A DNA stretch of 64,000 nt from Euphorbia lathyris (GCF_963576675.1 NC_088911.1:75235256-75299255), one strand, 5' to 3'. Shown: positions 10,912-22,076, numbered from the stretch's first letter. The notes: generated by a model not told the origin, from the letters alone. Program-made: numbers and translations.

Positions 10912-11070
10912 TATGAGTTGGTTCGTTTCAAAAAAAAAAACAAAGTGTATTTCAGGAAAGGTAAGGTTGGAGATTGGGAGAATGAGTTGACACCTCAAAT
11001 GACTGCTCGCTTAGATACCATAACCAACCACAAATTTACAGCTTCAGCTTTGCTTCAACATTTATCTTAA

Positions 11071-12060
11071 TCTTCAAAATGCATATTTCACATATTATTA
11101 TTATTCATAGTTTTCTTTGTATCATCATGTCAAGTCCAAAGTGATTTATCATGGATTATTGTAACTGTTGTGTAGTTCTTTTATATAGTCTATCTCTGTG
11201 TTGTCTTCAGCTACTTTGTTTTTTTTATTACTTTATGTTTTTACGTTGGATTAATCTTATATTGTTTCATTTTATAAATTAGGAAGGCTAACAAGCTCAA
11301 AGGATAAAAACAAAACTAAACACCCGTTATTATTATGATTATGAGGAGACCTATGCTCATTTTCAAACAAAATATTTTAGGTGTACTTAGAATATACCCA
11401 TGGCCATTTTCAAACAAAATATTTTAACTGTCTCTAGAATATACCACACTTTTAATAATTCAAGGAAATTTCCATACGAAATTTATCATCCATGCAATAG
11501 GATGATCACACTCTCTCTCTCTCTGAATGCTCAAATCTGATTTCCCAACTCCGATTTTTCAACTCTTGGCATCTCAAAATAATCCCAAAAAAAAGACAAC
11601 AAGGAGTGATCCAAACTCCAAAAATCACCATCATCAAGTAAATACAATTGGAATTAGAATAATCAAATCATGAAAAAAACTACGTATCACATAGTTCGAT
11701 ATATTAAAATTTAATGGGAAATCACATCGTGTAGTTCAATATTAACGAATGATTTGAAGTCATTACCGGGATTCACTAATACCAGGTAAGAGGACTATCA
11801 TACCTATCATAGATTGGGTTCGAGGACAATCATCTAGCTAATTTAATTTTAAAACATCTTAAATTTCAATTAATTGGTTTCTTTCGTAATTTCTAAGTTA
11901 TGTTAAATATATTACTACATGATAACACAATATACACCATTCACAAAGTAATAAATAAATACGAAATAATAACAAAGTTTACAACCTTTCAAACACAAAG
12001 AAATAATGATACATTTGTAAAATAAGAGGGGAATTATATTAAGTTTCTTTGAACAAGCAT
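11071..12060. other. 3' flank of the sulfotransferase and unassigned AT-rich DNA
   Basis: No gene was recognised. 11071-11330 may be the old 3' UTR and downstream flank. A short direct repeat containing CATTTTCAAACAAAATATTT occurs near 11358 and 11404. A CT microsatellite lies at about 11510-11525. Confidence 0.4.
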
Positions 12061-12493
12061 GCAGGGACAGATCCAGAGGGTGCTTGAGCACCCGCTAGTC
12101 GCAGAAAAATATTAAAAATTCTATGAAAATTCTAAACCGGTCTTTAACTTTTTATGTAAAAACACTCAAAAAATATTAATTAGCATTCATGAATGACAAT
12201 AAGCACCACTCTTAGTGGATCGTAGATCTATCATTGCAAGCATGTTACTAAAATCCTAACATACATCTATTTAATATGTAAAATAAAAACAGTTAAGGTT
12301 GTGGGCCATACACTGAGTCTGACTTCTGCTTATGAGACAATGGGATGGACAATAGACCCATAATGCATATATATTAAGGCTTTGCCCATCATACGGGGAG
12401 GGGATATTAGAGGGATTAGTGTTTCTTGAGGCGATTAATTTCCCTTTTCCAGAGCTTTAACTTTTTGCTCTCTGGGTGGATTCCAATTCCTGT

Positions 12494-12700
12494 CACTAGT
12501 GGAAAAATGATCATTTCTCCTTTGCGTTGGCTCTATTTATGAAGCGACGCAAATGAGTGACTATTTGCATCGACTCACCTTAAGGACTGACGCAAATGAT
12601 TGAATCATTTACGTTGATCAGCGGCCAATGCAAACGCATTTGTAACGAGGGCTTTTGCATTGGCCAATGACCGACACAAATGACATTTTTTCCACTAGTG
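12494..12700. mobile_element. 207-bp CACTA-type MITE
   Basis: The ends are inverted repeats CACTAGTGGAAAAATG (12494-12509) and, read inward from the right end at 12700, CACTAGTGGAAAAAATG. The flanks repeat TGT (12491-12493 and 12701-12703), the 3-bp TSD expected for CACTA elements. The interior holds several copies of a GACGCAAATGA-type unit in both orientations and no coding capacity. The segment TCCACTAGTGTGTTTAAG recurs 33 bp further right (about 12724), a small local duplication. Confidence 0.8.
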
Positions 12701-13090
12701 TGTTTAAGCGAGTGGAACCAAGTTTCCACTAGTGTGTTTAAGGGTGGTACATGGATTTTTGGTTGTCTTCAGAGAAATGATGTTCAATTCTTAAAGAGAC
12801 ATGCCGAACTCACATAAGAAAGCTCTCAAATCCACGCTCACCGCACCAATGATAATATAGTATGAAATTTTCGTTGAGTTCTCAGATCCACTGTCCCAGA
12901 CTGCATGCTAGTTATACCTCGAACCATAACGATTCCGGATTGCAAACTCCAAAACACTCAATAATCGATCCTTAACTGCATGCTCTGATACCACTTGTTT
13001 GTTGAAGATGAAGGGCTTAATTAATAGTAAAAAAAATTAATTATTATTCAACTAAAATTTGTACACAATACAATACATATAATATAAATT
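12701..13090 (-). mobile_element. Relic of an LTR retrotransposon (minus strand), recognised by its primer-binding site
   Basis: TGCTCTGATACCACTTG at 12981-12997 is the reverse complement of TGGTATCAGAGCA, the initiator-methionine tRNA primer site used by many plant LTR elements. The LTR would lie to its right, starting around TGTTGAAGATGAAGG (about 12999), and internal leader to its left. No coding region was recognised, and the LTR is cut by the element at 13091. Small size suggests a TRIM or a decayed fragment. Confidence 0.45.
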
Positions 13091-14221
13091 GTGAATTACT
13101 ATACCCAGCCATGAATTCCCACCCCTAACCCCGTGAAAAGACCGAACTACCCTTTATCCAAAATTTGAAAAAACACAAAACCTCTCAAATACCCTACACA
13201 CTCTTTGATCAAATCCAGACTAATTTGTGAACCAAAACATGGAGCGTAACAACAACCGTAAAGGGAAAGCGAAAATGATAAGATTTACCGTTTTTGTTTT
13301 TTGATTTAAGCTTAAAAATGGAATCTGTGGGAGATTTTGCAAAAACGTCGGAATCGCAGTCGGGCGTATGAACATCACGCCCGACCTACGGTTCCGGCGT
13401 ATGAATATCACGCCCGGCCTATGGTTCGGGCGTGATAGCCTCATGCTCGTACGATAGGTCGGGCGTGATATTCATACGCCAGAACCGTAGGTCGGGCGTG
13501 ATGTTCATACACCCGACCTATGGTTCGGGCGTGATGTTCATACGCCCGAGGGGTTTTTGAATATTTTTTTTAAAAAAAAATATATTTATATTTTAATTAA
13601 ATTGTTAAATGTTTAGATTAATTTTGGGTTTAATTTATACGTGAAATTTTGATATTAATTTGATTATAATTTATATGTTAAATTTTTTGATTAATTTAGT
13701 GTAATTTTGTAGATTTTTAGTTAAATTTTTGTAATTTTTCGTTTGTTTAATTTAGTTTAACTAAATCTTTATTTTGTTAATTAAGGTATTTACGGGTTTA
13801 ATTCAATAGCGGACTAATTTTTTTACAGGTTTAATTCAACAACGGACTAATTTTTTTTACATAACAGGTATTTACAGGTTTAATTCAATAGCGGACTATT
13901 TTTTTTTGCCCTCCCGATATGCGGGCGTGTGGTTATCACGCTCCACCGTGAGGTCGGGCGTGTGGCTATCACGCCTCACCGTGTGGTCGGGCGTGATAGG
14001 CCCACGCCTAACCTTGTGGTCGGGTGTGTAGCTATCATGCCCGACCACACGGTGAGGCGTGGGGCTATCACGCCCGACCACACGGTGAGGCGTGATAGCC
14101 ACACGACCGCGTGTCGGGAGAGCAAAAAAATAGCATTTTTCCACCCTTAACCCATGAAAGGGCATTTTCATCATTTCACGGGACTAGGGGTGAGAATTTG
14201 AGGCTAGGTATAATAACACCC
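13091..14221. mobile_element. 1.13-kb non-autonomous DNA transposon with CGGGCGTGAT arrays
   Basis: The flanking 8-bp duplication TATAAATT occurs at 13083-13090 and 14222-14229. The termini are imperfect inverted repeats of about 50 bp: the left has TACTATACCCAGCC and CACCCCTAACCCCGTGAAA; the right, read inward, has TATTATACCTAGCC and CACCCCTAGTCCCGTGAAA. Two GC-rich blocks (13350-13550 and 13910-14120) consist of back-to-back copies of a unit like GGTCGGGCGTGATATTCATA, each block a palindrome; between them is AT-rich filler. There is no transposase. The 8-bp TSD suggests hAT, though a Mutator-like origin is possible. Confidence 0.75.
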
Positions 14222-14586
14222 TATAAATTTTGATAATTCTTACGCAAACACTAAATCTTACCCCTCACCACTTTTTCTCTCCCTCACACACTAGCAATTC
14301 ACAATCTTAATTTCTCTATATATATATATATAGGAAGGAATCTAATAGCTAGGGTGAGTATGGTCCGGTTCGGTCCAAAAACCGAATTAAATTGAATTGG
14401 ACCGAATTAAATTATCTGTAATTTTTAGGATCAAATCAAACCAATTATTTGTAAATCTCAGATCCACTTTTTTTTTTTGTTTCAAAAAGGATCAAATCAA
14501 ACCAAATTATAATTCGGTTTTCTCTAGACTGAACCGAATTATTTCAGTCCTGTCTGATTTGATTCATGTTTGGACCAAACAAAGCA

Positions 14587-16009
14587 GGGTAAATTTCATC
14601 AATGGTGTACAACCTTTACCCTATTTCACACTTTGGTATACAACCTTCAATTTGTCTCACTAATATGTACGACCTTATAGGTGACCTCCCATTATGGTAT
14701 ACAGCAGGTAAAAATGACCGGTCAACACCTGGTCAACGCACCACCTCATCCCACCACATATAAAATGACTAAAATATCCATGTCCCTAAAAAATTAAAAA
14801 ATAAAAATAAAAATACACCCCTTTTCTTTACCTTTCTCTTTTTAATACTTATAAAAAATACTTCCTAATCTAAAATAATCTCTCTCTCTCTAAAATTTCC
14901 CCGGCAAGAAATCATCTCTCTCTCTAAAATTAAAATTTCCCCAGCAAGAAACCATCTCTCTCTCTTAAATTAAAATTTCCCCAGCAAATTCCCCAGCAAT
15001 TCAAAGAAGTTCAATAAATTTTGAGAAGCTCCTGCAAATTTTCCCCTACCTCAAATTCAACGTCTATACTTTAGACGACTCCTCCATTTTAGACCCATTT
15101 TTACTTCAACCCATTCTTCTCTCGATTTCCTTTTGAACCACGCTCGGAGCTACTTAGCTTGATATTCTCCATCCCAGTGCCAGATTATCTCGACTCAGAT
15201 TTAGTCCTCGTTGATGATATTTCGAAACTCGCCGCTAATTACATGAAATCCGGTGAGATACTGAAGGAAATAGGGAATTACAGATATTGGAAACTCTGTT
15301 CCTTCAAGTGAATAAACTTTTTGGGCCATTAAAGGAGGAGTTGGGGTCATGGAATAGCTAGAAATCCATGGATTTGAGGTTTTAGATCTTTCTTCAAACT
15401 CTGATTACTCTTAGCAATTTTTTTTTACCTCTCGGTTCCGACCGTACATTTAGAGAACGCTGTCGAATTGACCTCCGGCCATTGAAGTCGGAATCGCCGC
15501 CTTCCTTGAAGGGAAGAGGAAGAAAAAGAAAAAAACGAGAACAGAGGCGGTGGAGGGAAACGAAATCGGCAGGTGACAGAAAGAGGAGGTTGAGTTTCAC
15601 GTTCTCTCTTTGTTTCACATTCTCTCAAAGAAAAGAGAGATGGCTAGAGGTGGAAGAGAGAGCTGTGCAACTAGAGATAGAGAAAGAAAGAGAGGAGAGA
15701 GTAAGAAAGAGAAAGGAAAATTAATAAAGAAAGAATATTAATAAGAAAAGAATTATTTTTATAAAAGAATATTAATAAGAAAAGAAGTATTTTTATAAGG
15801 ATATATAAGTAATTTAATTTTTTTTTTACATTTTGACCAGTCAAAGCTGAGGTGGCGGATTGACTGAGCGTTGACCGGTCATTTTTACCTGCTGTACACC
15901 ATGGTGGGAGATCATCTATAAGGTCGTACATATTAGTGAGACAAATTGAAGGTTGTACACCAAAATGTGAAATAAGGTAAAGTCTGTACACCATTGATGA
16001 AATTTACCC
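14587..16009. mobile_element. Mutator-like element (1.42 kb) with long inverted repeats
   Basis: The terminal inverted repeats are about 140 bp: the left starts GGGTAAATTTCATCAATGG and contains AATTTGTCTCACTAATATGT; the right ends with the complementary sequence at 16009. A perfect 10-bp TSD AAACAAAGCA lies at 14577-14586 and 16010-16019. The interior (14800-15800) has CT-rich stretches and a short open frame (15168-15311), but no transposase. The near-identity of the ends suggests a young insertion. Confidence 0.85.
15168..15311 (+). other. Possible captured gene fragment inside the Mutator-like element
   Basis: A 47-codon open stretch reads SIPVPDYLDSDLVLVDDISK, then LAANYMKSGEILKEIGNYRY before TGA at 15309-15311. 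Its balanced composition differs from the AT- and CT-rich surroundings and looks like protein-coding sequence. I do not recognise the family. If it is host-derived, the element is a small Pack-MULE. Confidence 0.35.
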
Positions 16010-16689
16010 AAACAAAGCATTAGAGACTTATTGCTACTTGTACCTTCACTAACTAAACAATTATATAAAGACAATAATTATATAGTTTTTGTTTGTTATA
16101 TAATTAATTAAGAGAGAAGAAACATGTTTAATTGTTTTTTTTCTATATATAATTAGTTAATTAATTTAAAACCCTAAAACTAAAAGTAGTATATATTATA
16201 TTTCGGTTCAGTTTTATTCGGTTTTGGACCGAACCGAAAATCAAACTAGCTTAAAAATTAGGATTGAACCAAACTAAAATATAATTCAATCCGCTTTGGT
16301 CCGGTTTTTTCGGTCCAATTTTTTCAATCTTAAAGTTTTTGGTTCGGCACCCCTATAAAGGTTGATAAAACAATATCAACCACAAAATATTACATCAGCT
16401 AAAGAAAGAACTAGCCATAATTATCTTCATTTTTCTAGGCATAACAAAATAGGAAAAGTATAAAAATAAACTTTGTGGTTACACCTGTTTTCGATCGGTA
16501 CCCTTGTGGTTTAAAAATTTATAAAATGACACTTTGAAGTTCATTATGTTAGCAAACACATGCGAAATTGATTAATGGTGTTAAAAAAACTTAAAAGTAA
16601 AAAAAAATAGTTAATTTTATTCATATATTTATTTATTTTATAAATTAACTTCCCTTATTATCTAATTATTATAAACCAACCACAAAATC

Positions 16690-16782
16690 AGGGGCGGATG
16701 TAGGGGGGTCAAAGGGGGCATTTGCCTCCCCCCCCCTTCATCCCACTAAAAAAAAAAAAAATTTAAATCCAAAAATAAAGGT
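16690..16782. mobile_element. Possible hAT-type element end
   Basis: CAGGGGCGGATGTAGGGGGG at about 16691 matches the style of plant hAT termini (CAGGGGCGGA...). No partner end or TSD was found, so this is only a fragment call. Confidence 0.3.
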
Positions 16783-17210
16783 TAAAGTGCAAAAATACCC
16801 CTAATGTTTTGGGTTAGGAGCAATTTTATCTCTAACGTCTAAAATGGTACAATTTTATCCCTAATGTTGGAAGCCAAGAGCAATTTTACCCCTAACGTTG
16901 ATAAATTGGGTCAATTTGAGAAATAATTTATCAAACTGTCTTCTCGGTCATGAATAATAATGTCTGAAATTGATCCAATTTATCAACGTTAGAGGTAAAA
17001 TTGGTGCAAAATTACAAAATTGATATGCAATTGGCGAAAAATAAAGAAAAAAATTACTGTATTTTATAATAGTGTCTGAAATTGATCCAATTTATCAACA
17101 TTAGGGATAAAATTGCTTTTGGCTACAAACATTAGGGGTAAAATTGCACCATTTTAGATGTTATGGGTAAAATTGCACCTGACCCAAAACGTTAGGGATA
17201 TTTGATGCGT
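16783..17210. mobile_element. Small element with about 140-bp inverted repeats (Mutator-like MITE)
   Basis: The left arm (16783-16925) and right arm (about 17065-17210) are inverted copies sharing CCCTAATGTTTTGGGT, TCTAAAATGGTACAATTTTA and GATAAATTGGGTCAATTT, with scattered mismatches. A partial extra copy of the arm lies in the middle (about 16960-17010). No coding capacity and no clear TSD were seen. Confidence 0.6.
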
Positions 17211-17299
17211 AACAACCCGAGAATCCCGGAAATGGATGATTACGAGTCGGAAACATTATAATTTACGTTTTTTATAAAAAAAATCATCGTTGATTAACT

Positions 17300-17810
17300 T
17301 TGCAGTCTTAACATAGGCAGAGATACTATCATTATCCCTACTAAAATTGTGCATACGATATTTCAAATCTCGTATTTAAGACCTGAGTAGGCTTTAACAA
17401 GCTTTTGCCAAGCATCACTAGCAATGGCAGCACCAACCAATTGAGGCAAGACACTCACATAGAGAGATGAAATAATTCAGGATAGAACCATTAGATCTTT
17501 TCTTTTCCAGTCATGAAATTTTGGATTTCGTTCACCGTTGGCAAGCTTTTTAGGTGGCAAGTTTATGGTAGAATCAGTGTGATCCTCAAAGTTATATCAA
17601 TAGAGAATTGGTAGAGTCTGTGTTTTCCACAGCAGGAAGTTTGTGGTAGTAAATTTGAATGATAACTGGTGGGAGAGATTAATTGCAAGAACAATGGAAG
17701 AAGTGGTGGAGGCAGCGACAGAACTGCCATGGATGAGAGAGACTCGATTTCAAGAAGGAACAGACCAGTTTTACAAAGTTGTGAACCCACAAAAAGCTCT
17801 TGTACCATAA
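17300..17810 (-). pseudogene. Degenerate copia gag (UBN2-type) fragment
   Basis: On the minus strand the translation contains KHRLYQFSIDITL, FEDHTDSTINLPPKKLANG, NPKFHDWKRKDLMVLS and SVLPQLVGAAIASDAWQKLV, with a stop after LMVLS. The NP-(x)-W-(x)-D-(x)-LLS and LV-(x)-S-(x)-W-(x)-L spacing is that of copia gag (UBN2). Pol, LTRs and primer site are absent. No intact open frame remains. Confidence 0.6.
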
Positions 17811-18760
17811 AAATTGTTTGTATCTCAATAAATATTCATATTATAAATCTATAAATATCTTATCAGTGTCCCCTCACAAGTGTTTTTCCTCTCAGAACAT
17901 CATGCTTTTTTTTTTCTTTTTTTGATAATAGAGCATCATGTTGCTCATGAACACTACAAGAGATCTATAAACCATATCTGAACATGAATTTCAGTAATCG
18001 TTTACTGGCCAGATCAAACAACAAAAAAAAAATTTATCATACAATTCCAGCTGTTAAAGAACACAACCATCTTTGGCTCCCTAATTCATATTCCATCTAA
18101 GCATAGCAGGAACTTTGTTAGGCTGAAGATCGAGATAAGCAAATCAAATTAACAACTTAACAACTGAAGGGGAATTGGAAAAGAATAGCATAAATTCACT
18201 TACTCCTGGCAAAACATGGAGTTAGATGTTGTCCCATGAAGATACAACAGAATAGATTAACCATCAAACTGGTAGCCTAAATAAATAACGAACTAAGTAC
18301 TTCATATCATCACACATGAGGCAACTTCAAAGGCTAACTCAACAATGAATCCATATACAGATCAGAAAAATGTTTGCATAGTTATTTTCAGCAAATTATC
18401 TAACATTTTACTAGTCATTCACCATCACTGAAACACTGGCCATGGCAAGAAAATTGAGCTATACCTCAATCAATGGGCAGCTCGAAATGAAAACATGTGC
18501 CACAGCAAGAACCTTATGTTGAAATCCACAGTAATAGCACCATTGTTTAATTTTTTTTAATTAAAAAAGAAAACTGAACCGTTCTGTGTTCTGTTATCTG
18601 AGTAAACATAACGCAAAACTATCACCACCAGCACCATTTGGCAAAGGAAGTAAAATCATAACAAAACCCCAATTGATTCCAAAAGAGATGAGTAAGCCCT
18701 AAATTCAAATGCTCTAAAGGTGCAAGATATGAAAGGCAACAGCATAAACTAATAACAAAA
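17811..18760. other. Unassigned DNA downstream of RLP24
   Basis: The RLP24 3' UTR (minus strand) should occupy the right end of this stretch. The remainder shows no gene or element that I recognise. Confidence 0.4.
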
Positions 18761-20418
18761 CTACTCCTCCATTGCCTTATTTTCTTCCACTTGCTGTTGG
18801 GGTACAGTGACCTTGATCTTTGGTAAGCTAAGAGATGGATCTTGTTGAAGCAATGCTGGAGCTTTGACCAAGTGAATACCTTGCTCCACTTCCTTTTGTG
18901 CTTCTTTAAACTCCTTGATTTTCTTACCCTTCTTCCTGCTCAGATTTGTATTTATCAATAACTTATAACAAATAAAGGAAATCTTTTAGCTATTTTCTTA
19001 TTACAATAATAATAACGGAGTGGGTGTAGAACCTCTTTTCAATGTGCTTGATTCCCCTCTCAGTTCTGATTTTATCAATCTTCTTAATAGCCTTCAAAGT
19101 ATTCTCTGTGAGATTCCTGTCATACCTCTCAGGCCTGTTCCTCTTTCTCTCAAACTCAAAGGTTGTATCCTGGCCAATGAAAGAAGTAACAAGCAAAGAC
19201 GTAGATAATTAACCATATTTCACAAGGATTTTTCAGTCTGCAACCTAGTTGCGTACAAGTTACAAAGATCATGTGGAAAGCCTGTAAGAACAGAAAGTAT
19301 CCTAACCTCTGTCATGTCCTTCCCATGCAATCTCCTATAAGCTTTGGTCCATTTTACTTTGCGTGGATTTCTCTTCATTTTAAAGTTCTTGTGGCATTTG
19401 GATCTACAAAATCGAAAAATCTGCAGTAGCAACAAGGATTGGCAAGAAGAACTTTTGGTGAGAAGTATCAATCTTGAAATTAGTCATTCAAGGTTTGTGA
19501 GATTGAGAAGGTAATACGTGAAAAGTTTGCAGTTGGACAGACCGAAATTAGAATAGAAGGATTCTTACACTCTTATAAACCCATCATATAAACCAGTATA
19601 ACTTATTGTTACACACAGCAAAATCAAACTCATAAGCAATATCTGAGTCTTACTTACTTAAAACAGACAAGAGATAATATGTGATTAACATTTATACCAG
19701 ACATAGATAACAATGAATCAGATTCCTAGGTTTCATTATAATATTGAATTATTAACTATACTCTATGTGAGTAAAATACCAATCAGTTTGGTATGACAGA
19801 AGGTTGAAGGTTCACATAAAAAAAATAGCAAGGCTAGTAACGACGTTTCTTTTAAAAGTAGCAATTTAAGTACATAAACTATCTATTAAATGTTGCTGGA
19901 ACCTCAAGAAACTAACAATGTAATTAATCTATGTGGCATGACCAAACTCAGAAGAAGCAATTTCATGCACATATATACAATAGTACATAGTTATCTTCGT
20001 CAACAATAGGATGGTAGTACTTCAATCTAAAATCAACAGACACAGAACCATACTCTGTATATTAAGAGTTTTTATTTCTAAAGGATCCAAACTAACAGTT
20101 GATTAAATCACATCCAACAACAACAACAACAACAACAAAGCCTTAGTCCCGAAATGATTCGGGGTCGGCTAACATGAACCATCATATTAAACCGTGCAAT
20201 CAAGTCGTGTCAGCGACACAAATTCTCTCCCTCCACTCTGTCCTATCCACTACCATATTCTCCTCGATCCCTAATAAACTCATATGGATAAAACAAGGAT
20301 TATAGCAAAATGGCAGGCATAAAACAAGGATGTTTACCTTTGCATCATTACGAACAAACTGGATACCATGTCCAGGGTATACGGTAGAGGAGCAGAACCA
20401 ACATTTTTCCAATCTCAT
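18761..20418 (-). CDS. RLP24: RLP24, ribosome biogenesis protein (60S L24-like)
   Basis: RLP24 binds pre-60S ribosomal particles in the nucleolus and is exchanged for ribosomal protein L24 in the cytoplasm after release by an AAA ATPase (family knowledge). Four exons on the minus strand are 20418-20338, 19420-19307, 19169-19033 and 18935-18761. All have GT-AG junctions in frame and give 168 residues, close to the family's usual length. The N-terminus [20 protein letters not shown] is almost invariant. The zinc site is C6, C9, C32 and C36 (CWFC and CRSKC). Then follow [40 protein letters not shown], a basic helix, and the tail [20 protein letters not shown]. No lesions were seen. Intron 1 holds a truncated RTE LINE. 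The start is fixed by the conserved MRLEKC. Confidence 0.95.
20113..20284 (-). mobile_element. 5'-truncated RTE-type LINE, 3' end only, in RLP24 intron 1
   Basis: The segment begins on the plus strand with a CAA microsatellite (20114-20137), the complement of the TTG-repeat tail of plant RTE LINEs, followed by GCCTTAGTCCCGAAATGATT. On the minus strand it encodes the last residues of the reverse transcriptase ORF ([20 protein letters not shown]). It breaks off near 20284. The same 3' end recurs at 22077 and 62778. It is in the same orientation as RLP24. Confidence 0.85.
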
Positions 20419-21370
20419 TGCGTCTCAGTTTCAAATAACCCTAATTCCTGAGGCGAGAGAATGATAGTATAAGTGCCAAAGAGGATAAACACATAAACAG
20501 GATGAACTTCGACCCCCCAATTCCAAATTTACAGAACAATAGGCAATGTGTGATATTCTATTCAAGCACTAAGGACCAAAGTGTCAATGCACGAAGAGTT
20601 GCAGCATACCAATATAGTTTAATCACTAACAACAGAATGACACACGGCAAACAAAACGGAGTAACCTTTGAAGCTAGTGGAGCAAATCAGCAGATGGACT
20701 TGCCGGCTGCAATCTACTCCTCCTTTGACGCTAGAACGGTAAAGCGGCGAAGGAAGCAAAAAACAAATAAGATGCAGCAACGCTTTAATAATGGACTATT
20801 TAGTTGAAATTAGAAGTCCTCCATAAACTAACATGAAAGGAATCAAACTTCTAATTATTAAGAATCAGAAAGCTGGAGAGAGATGACTATTTCTTAACTA
20901 AAACTAAAGAAAAGAAAATACAAACCAATACTAGATGAGGTCTCAGGTCTTCAATGTAATTCCGTGAAATTAAATAAAAATTTGTGCCCGATATACTCAA
21001 TGGGGATGCAGCAGCAACATGCCGTCTCCGTTGAACTTAGGCGACTCCGATCTGCTCTAGCAATTTCAAAAAGCAACAGAAAAACTCGCGACTCTGAGCT
21101 ACAGCCACGAGCCCAGCCGATTCCTTATGGCAGCTGTCGATAGAGATGGAGCAGCAACAGCCTCCGGCGAGACTTGAGAGAGGCAGAAGATGGTAAGGGT
21201 AAGAGAGGCGGAGAAGAGAAACGAGAAAGAGGAAAAGTATATTTTTATACCCTGGTCAGAAGGGCCCTAATACAAGATTGGTACATATGGTGGTTGTTTT
21301 TTTTTGGTTCTTTTTCTTCTTTAAAAAAAAACACATGTACTCATCATTCGTACATAGATCTTAATAGTAA
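20419..21370. other. RLP24 5' region and unassigned DNA
   Basis: The first part should contain the RLP24 promoter and 5' UTR (minus strand). A GC-richer, purine-rich stretch at 21000-21230 could be an exon-like 5' UTR, but no start codon context or protein family was recognised. The plus-strand open frame at 20502-20807 has no recognisable domain and I do not call it. Confidence 0.4.
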
Positions 21371-21937
21371 GGGTAATTAATTTATTAGTCTTTATATTTT
21401 GATAAAACATACTGTTTAATCCCTATGTTTTTAAAAATACATGGTAAGATTTCTAATCTTTTTCTCTGTAAATTTTTTAGTCCTTCCGTCTGTTTGTTAG
21501 ATTTTTTACCGTTTATAAATTCAGAAATGATTAAATTATCCTTTACTATTTATCAGTCAAAAGAAATTCACACATCTATGTATTTCTCTCACAACTCGCA
21601 CTCGAAAAAAAATGGAGAAATTCTTGAATCCCTAACCCATAATCAAATCACTCATGCTCATTCCTCCTGTTTGAATTGAATGTAGAAATCGACTCAAATC
21701 TCTCTCGCTTACTTTTCCTATTCGAATTGAAGGTGGAAATCCTCTTACTCTCAATGGTGAGTTTAATTTCCTCCATATTCTCAACTCATGTTAGGGACTA
21801 AACAGTTCACCGAGAAAAACATTAAGGACTAAACAGTTCATCGAGAAAAGAGTTAGAGACCTTACCGTGTGTTTTTTAAAATACAGGGACTAAACAATGT
21901 GTTTTGCCAAAATATAGGACTAATAAATTAATTACCC
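21371..21937. mobile_element. Mutator-like MITE (567 bp)
   Basis: The ends are about 110-bp imperfect inverted repeats starting GGGTAATTAATTTATTAGTC. The flanks TAATAGTAA (21362-21370) and TAATAATAA (21938-21946) match at 8 of 9 bases, a 9-bp Mutator-type TSD. There is no coding capacity. The element at 33326-33718 has similar ends. Confidence 0.75.
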
Positions 21938-22076
21938 TAATAATAATAACCATGTAATATTTTATCATTCACTATTAGATTTAGGTTTATTAATATTCTA
22001 CGGTGGAGATTCAAAGCATCCTAAGGCTTATTAGAATCCTATGGTGGAAATTCAAAGCATTATAAGGCTTAGATTT
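21938..22076. repeat. Fragment related to the palindromic element at 30832
   Basis: The words CACTATTAGATTTAGG, GGAAATTCAAAGCAT and AAGGCTTAGATTT recur in diverged form within 30870-30950. The segment is probably a decayed copy of the same small repeat family, cut by the RTE LINE insertion at 22077. Confidence 0.4.

Larger units (their letters stand above)
5183..10935 (+). mobile_element. Near full-length L1-clade LINE inside the sulfotransferase gene
   Basis: A 5.75-kb non-LTR retrotransposon with a 5' UTR, ORF1, ORF2 (endonuclease, reverse transcriptase, RNase H) and a short A-rich tail at 10930-10940. It is bounded by a 17-bp TSD at 5166-5182 and 10936-10952. The presence of both ORFs and a long 5' UTR suggests a full-length insertion. 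ORF2 carries one nonsense codon and two frameshifts, so this copy is no longer active by itself. The perfect TSD and few lesions point to a fairly young insertion. Confidence 0.92.
4994..11070 (+). pseudogene. Cytosolic sulfotransferase (SOT/SULT family), C-terminal part, split by a LINE
   Basis: Plant soluble sulfotransferases move sulfate from PAPS to hydroxyls of flavonoids, steroids, glucosinolate precursors and similar acceptors. The left part (4994-5182) reads KKLGEFMGYPFSVEEEENG, then KIIKMCSFENLSELEVNKNG and IKNKVY. After the LINE the same frame resumes at 10936-11070: NKVYFRKGKVGDWENELTPQ, MTARLDTITNHKF, and a TAA stop at 11068-11070. RKGKVGDW is the family's C-terminal PAPS-binding signature. 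The duplicated 17 bases AAAAACAAAGTGTATTT at 5166-5182 and 10936-10952 are the LINE TSD; counting them once gives one continuous frame. The N-terminal two thirds are absent, cut off by the CACTA end at 4993. The gene is dead; the specific acceptor cannot be told. Confidence 0.85.
14348..16357. mobile_element. hAT-like non-autonomous element with GGTTCGGT-type ends, host to a nested insertion
   Basis: The left part (AGGGTGAGTATGGTCCGG, then repeated GGTTCGGTCC / ACCGAATTAAATT motifs) and the right part (reading inward TAGGGGTGCCGAACC, then TTGGACCGAAAAAACCGG) are diverged inverted copies typical of small plant elements rich in GGTCCGG/GGTTCGG words. No clean TSD was seen. A Mutator-like element (14587-16009) sits inside it. 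Confidence 0.5.

Noticed and set aside
12062..12115. CAGGGACAGATCCAGAGGG, resembling a hAT terminus
   Set aside because: No partner inverted repeat or TSD was found nearby; too weak to list.
13896..14174. Open frames with repeated TPDHTVRRD-like peptides
   Set aside because: They are translations of the GC-rich palindromic repeat array in both strands, not a protein gene.
17952..17973. CACTACAAGAGATC as a possible CACTA terminus
   Set aside because: A single occurrence without subterminal repeats or a matching end; likely chance.
20502..20807. 101-codon open frame upstream of RLP24
   Set aside because: No recognisable domain, no splice or promoter support, and its composition resembles the surrounding non-coding DNA.
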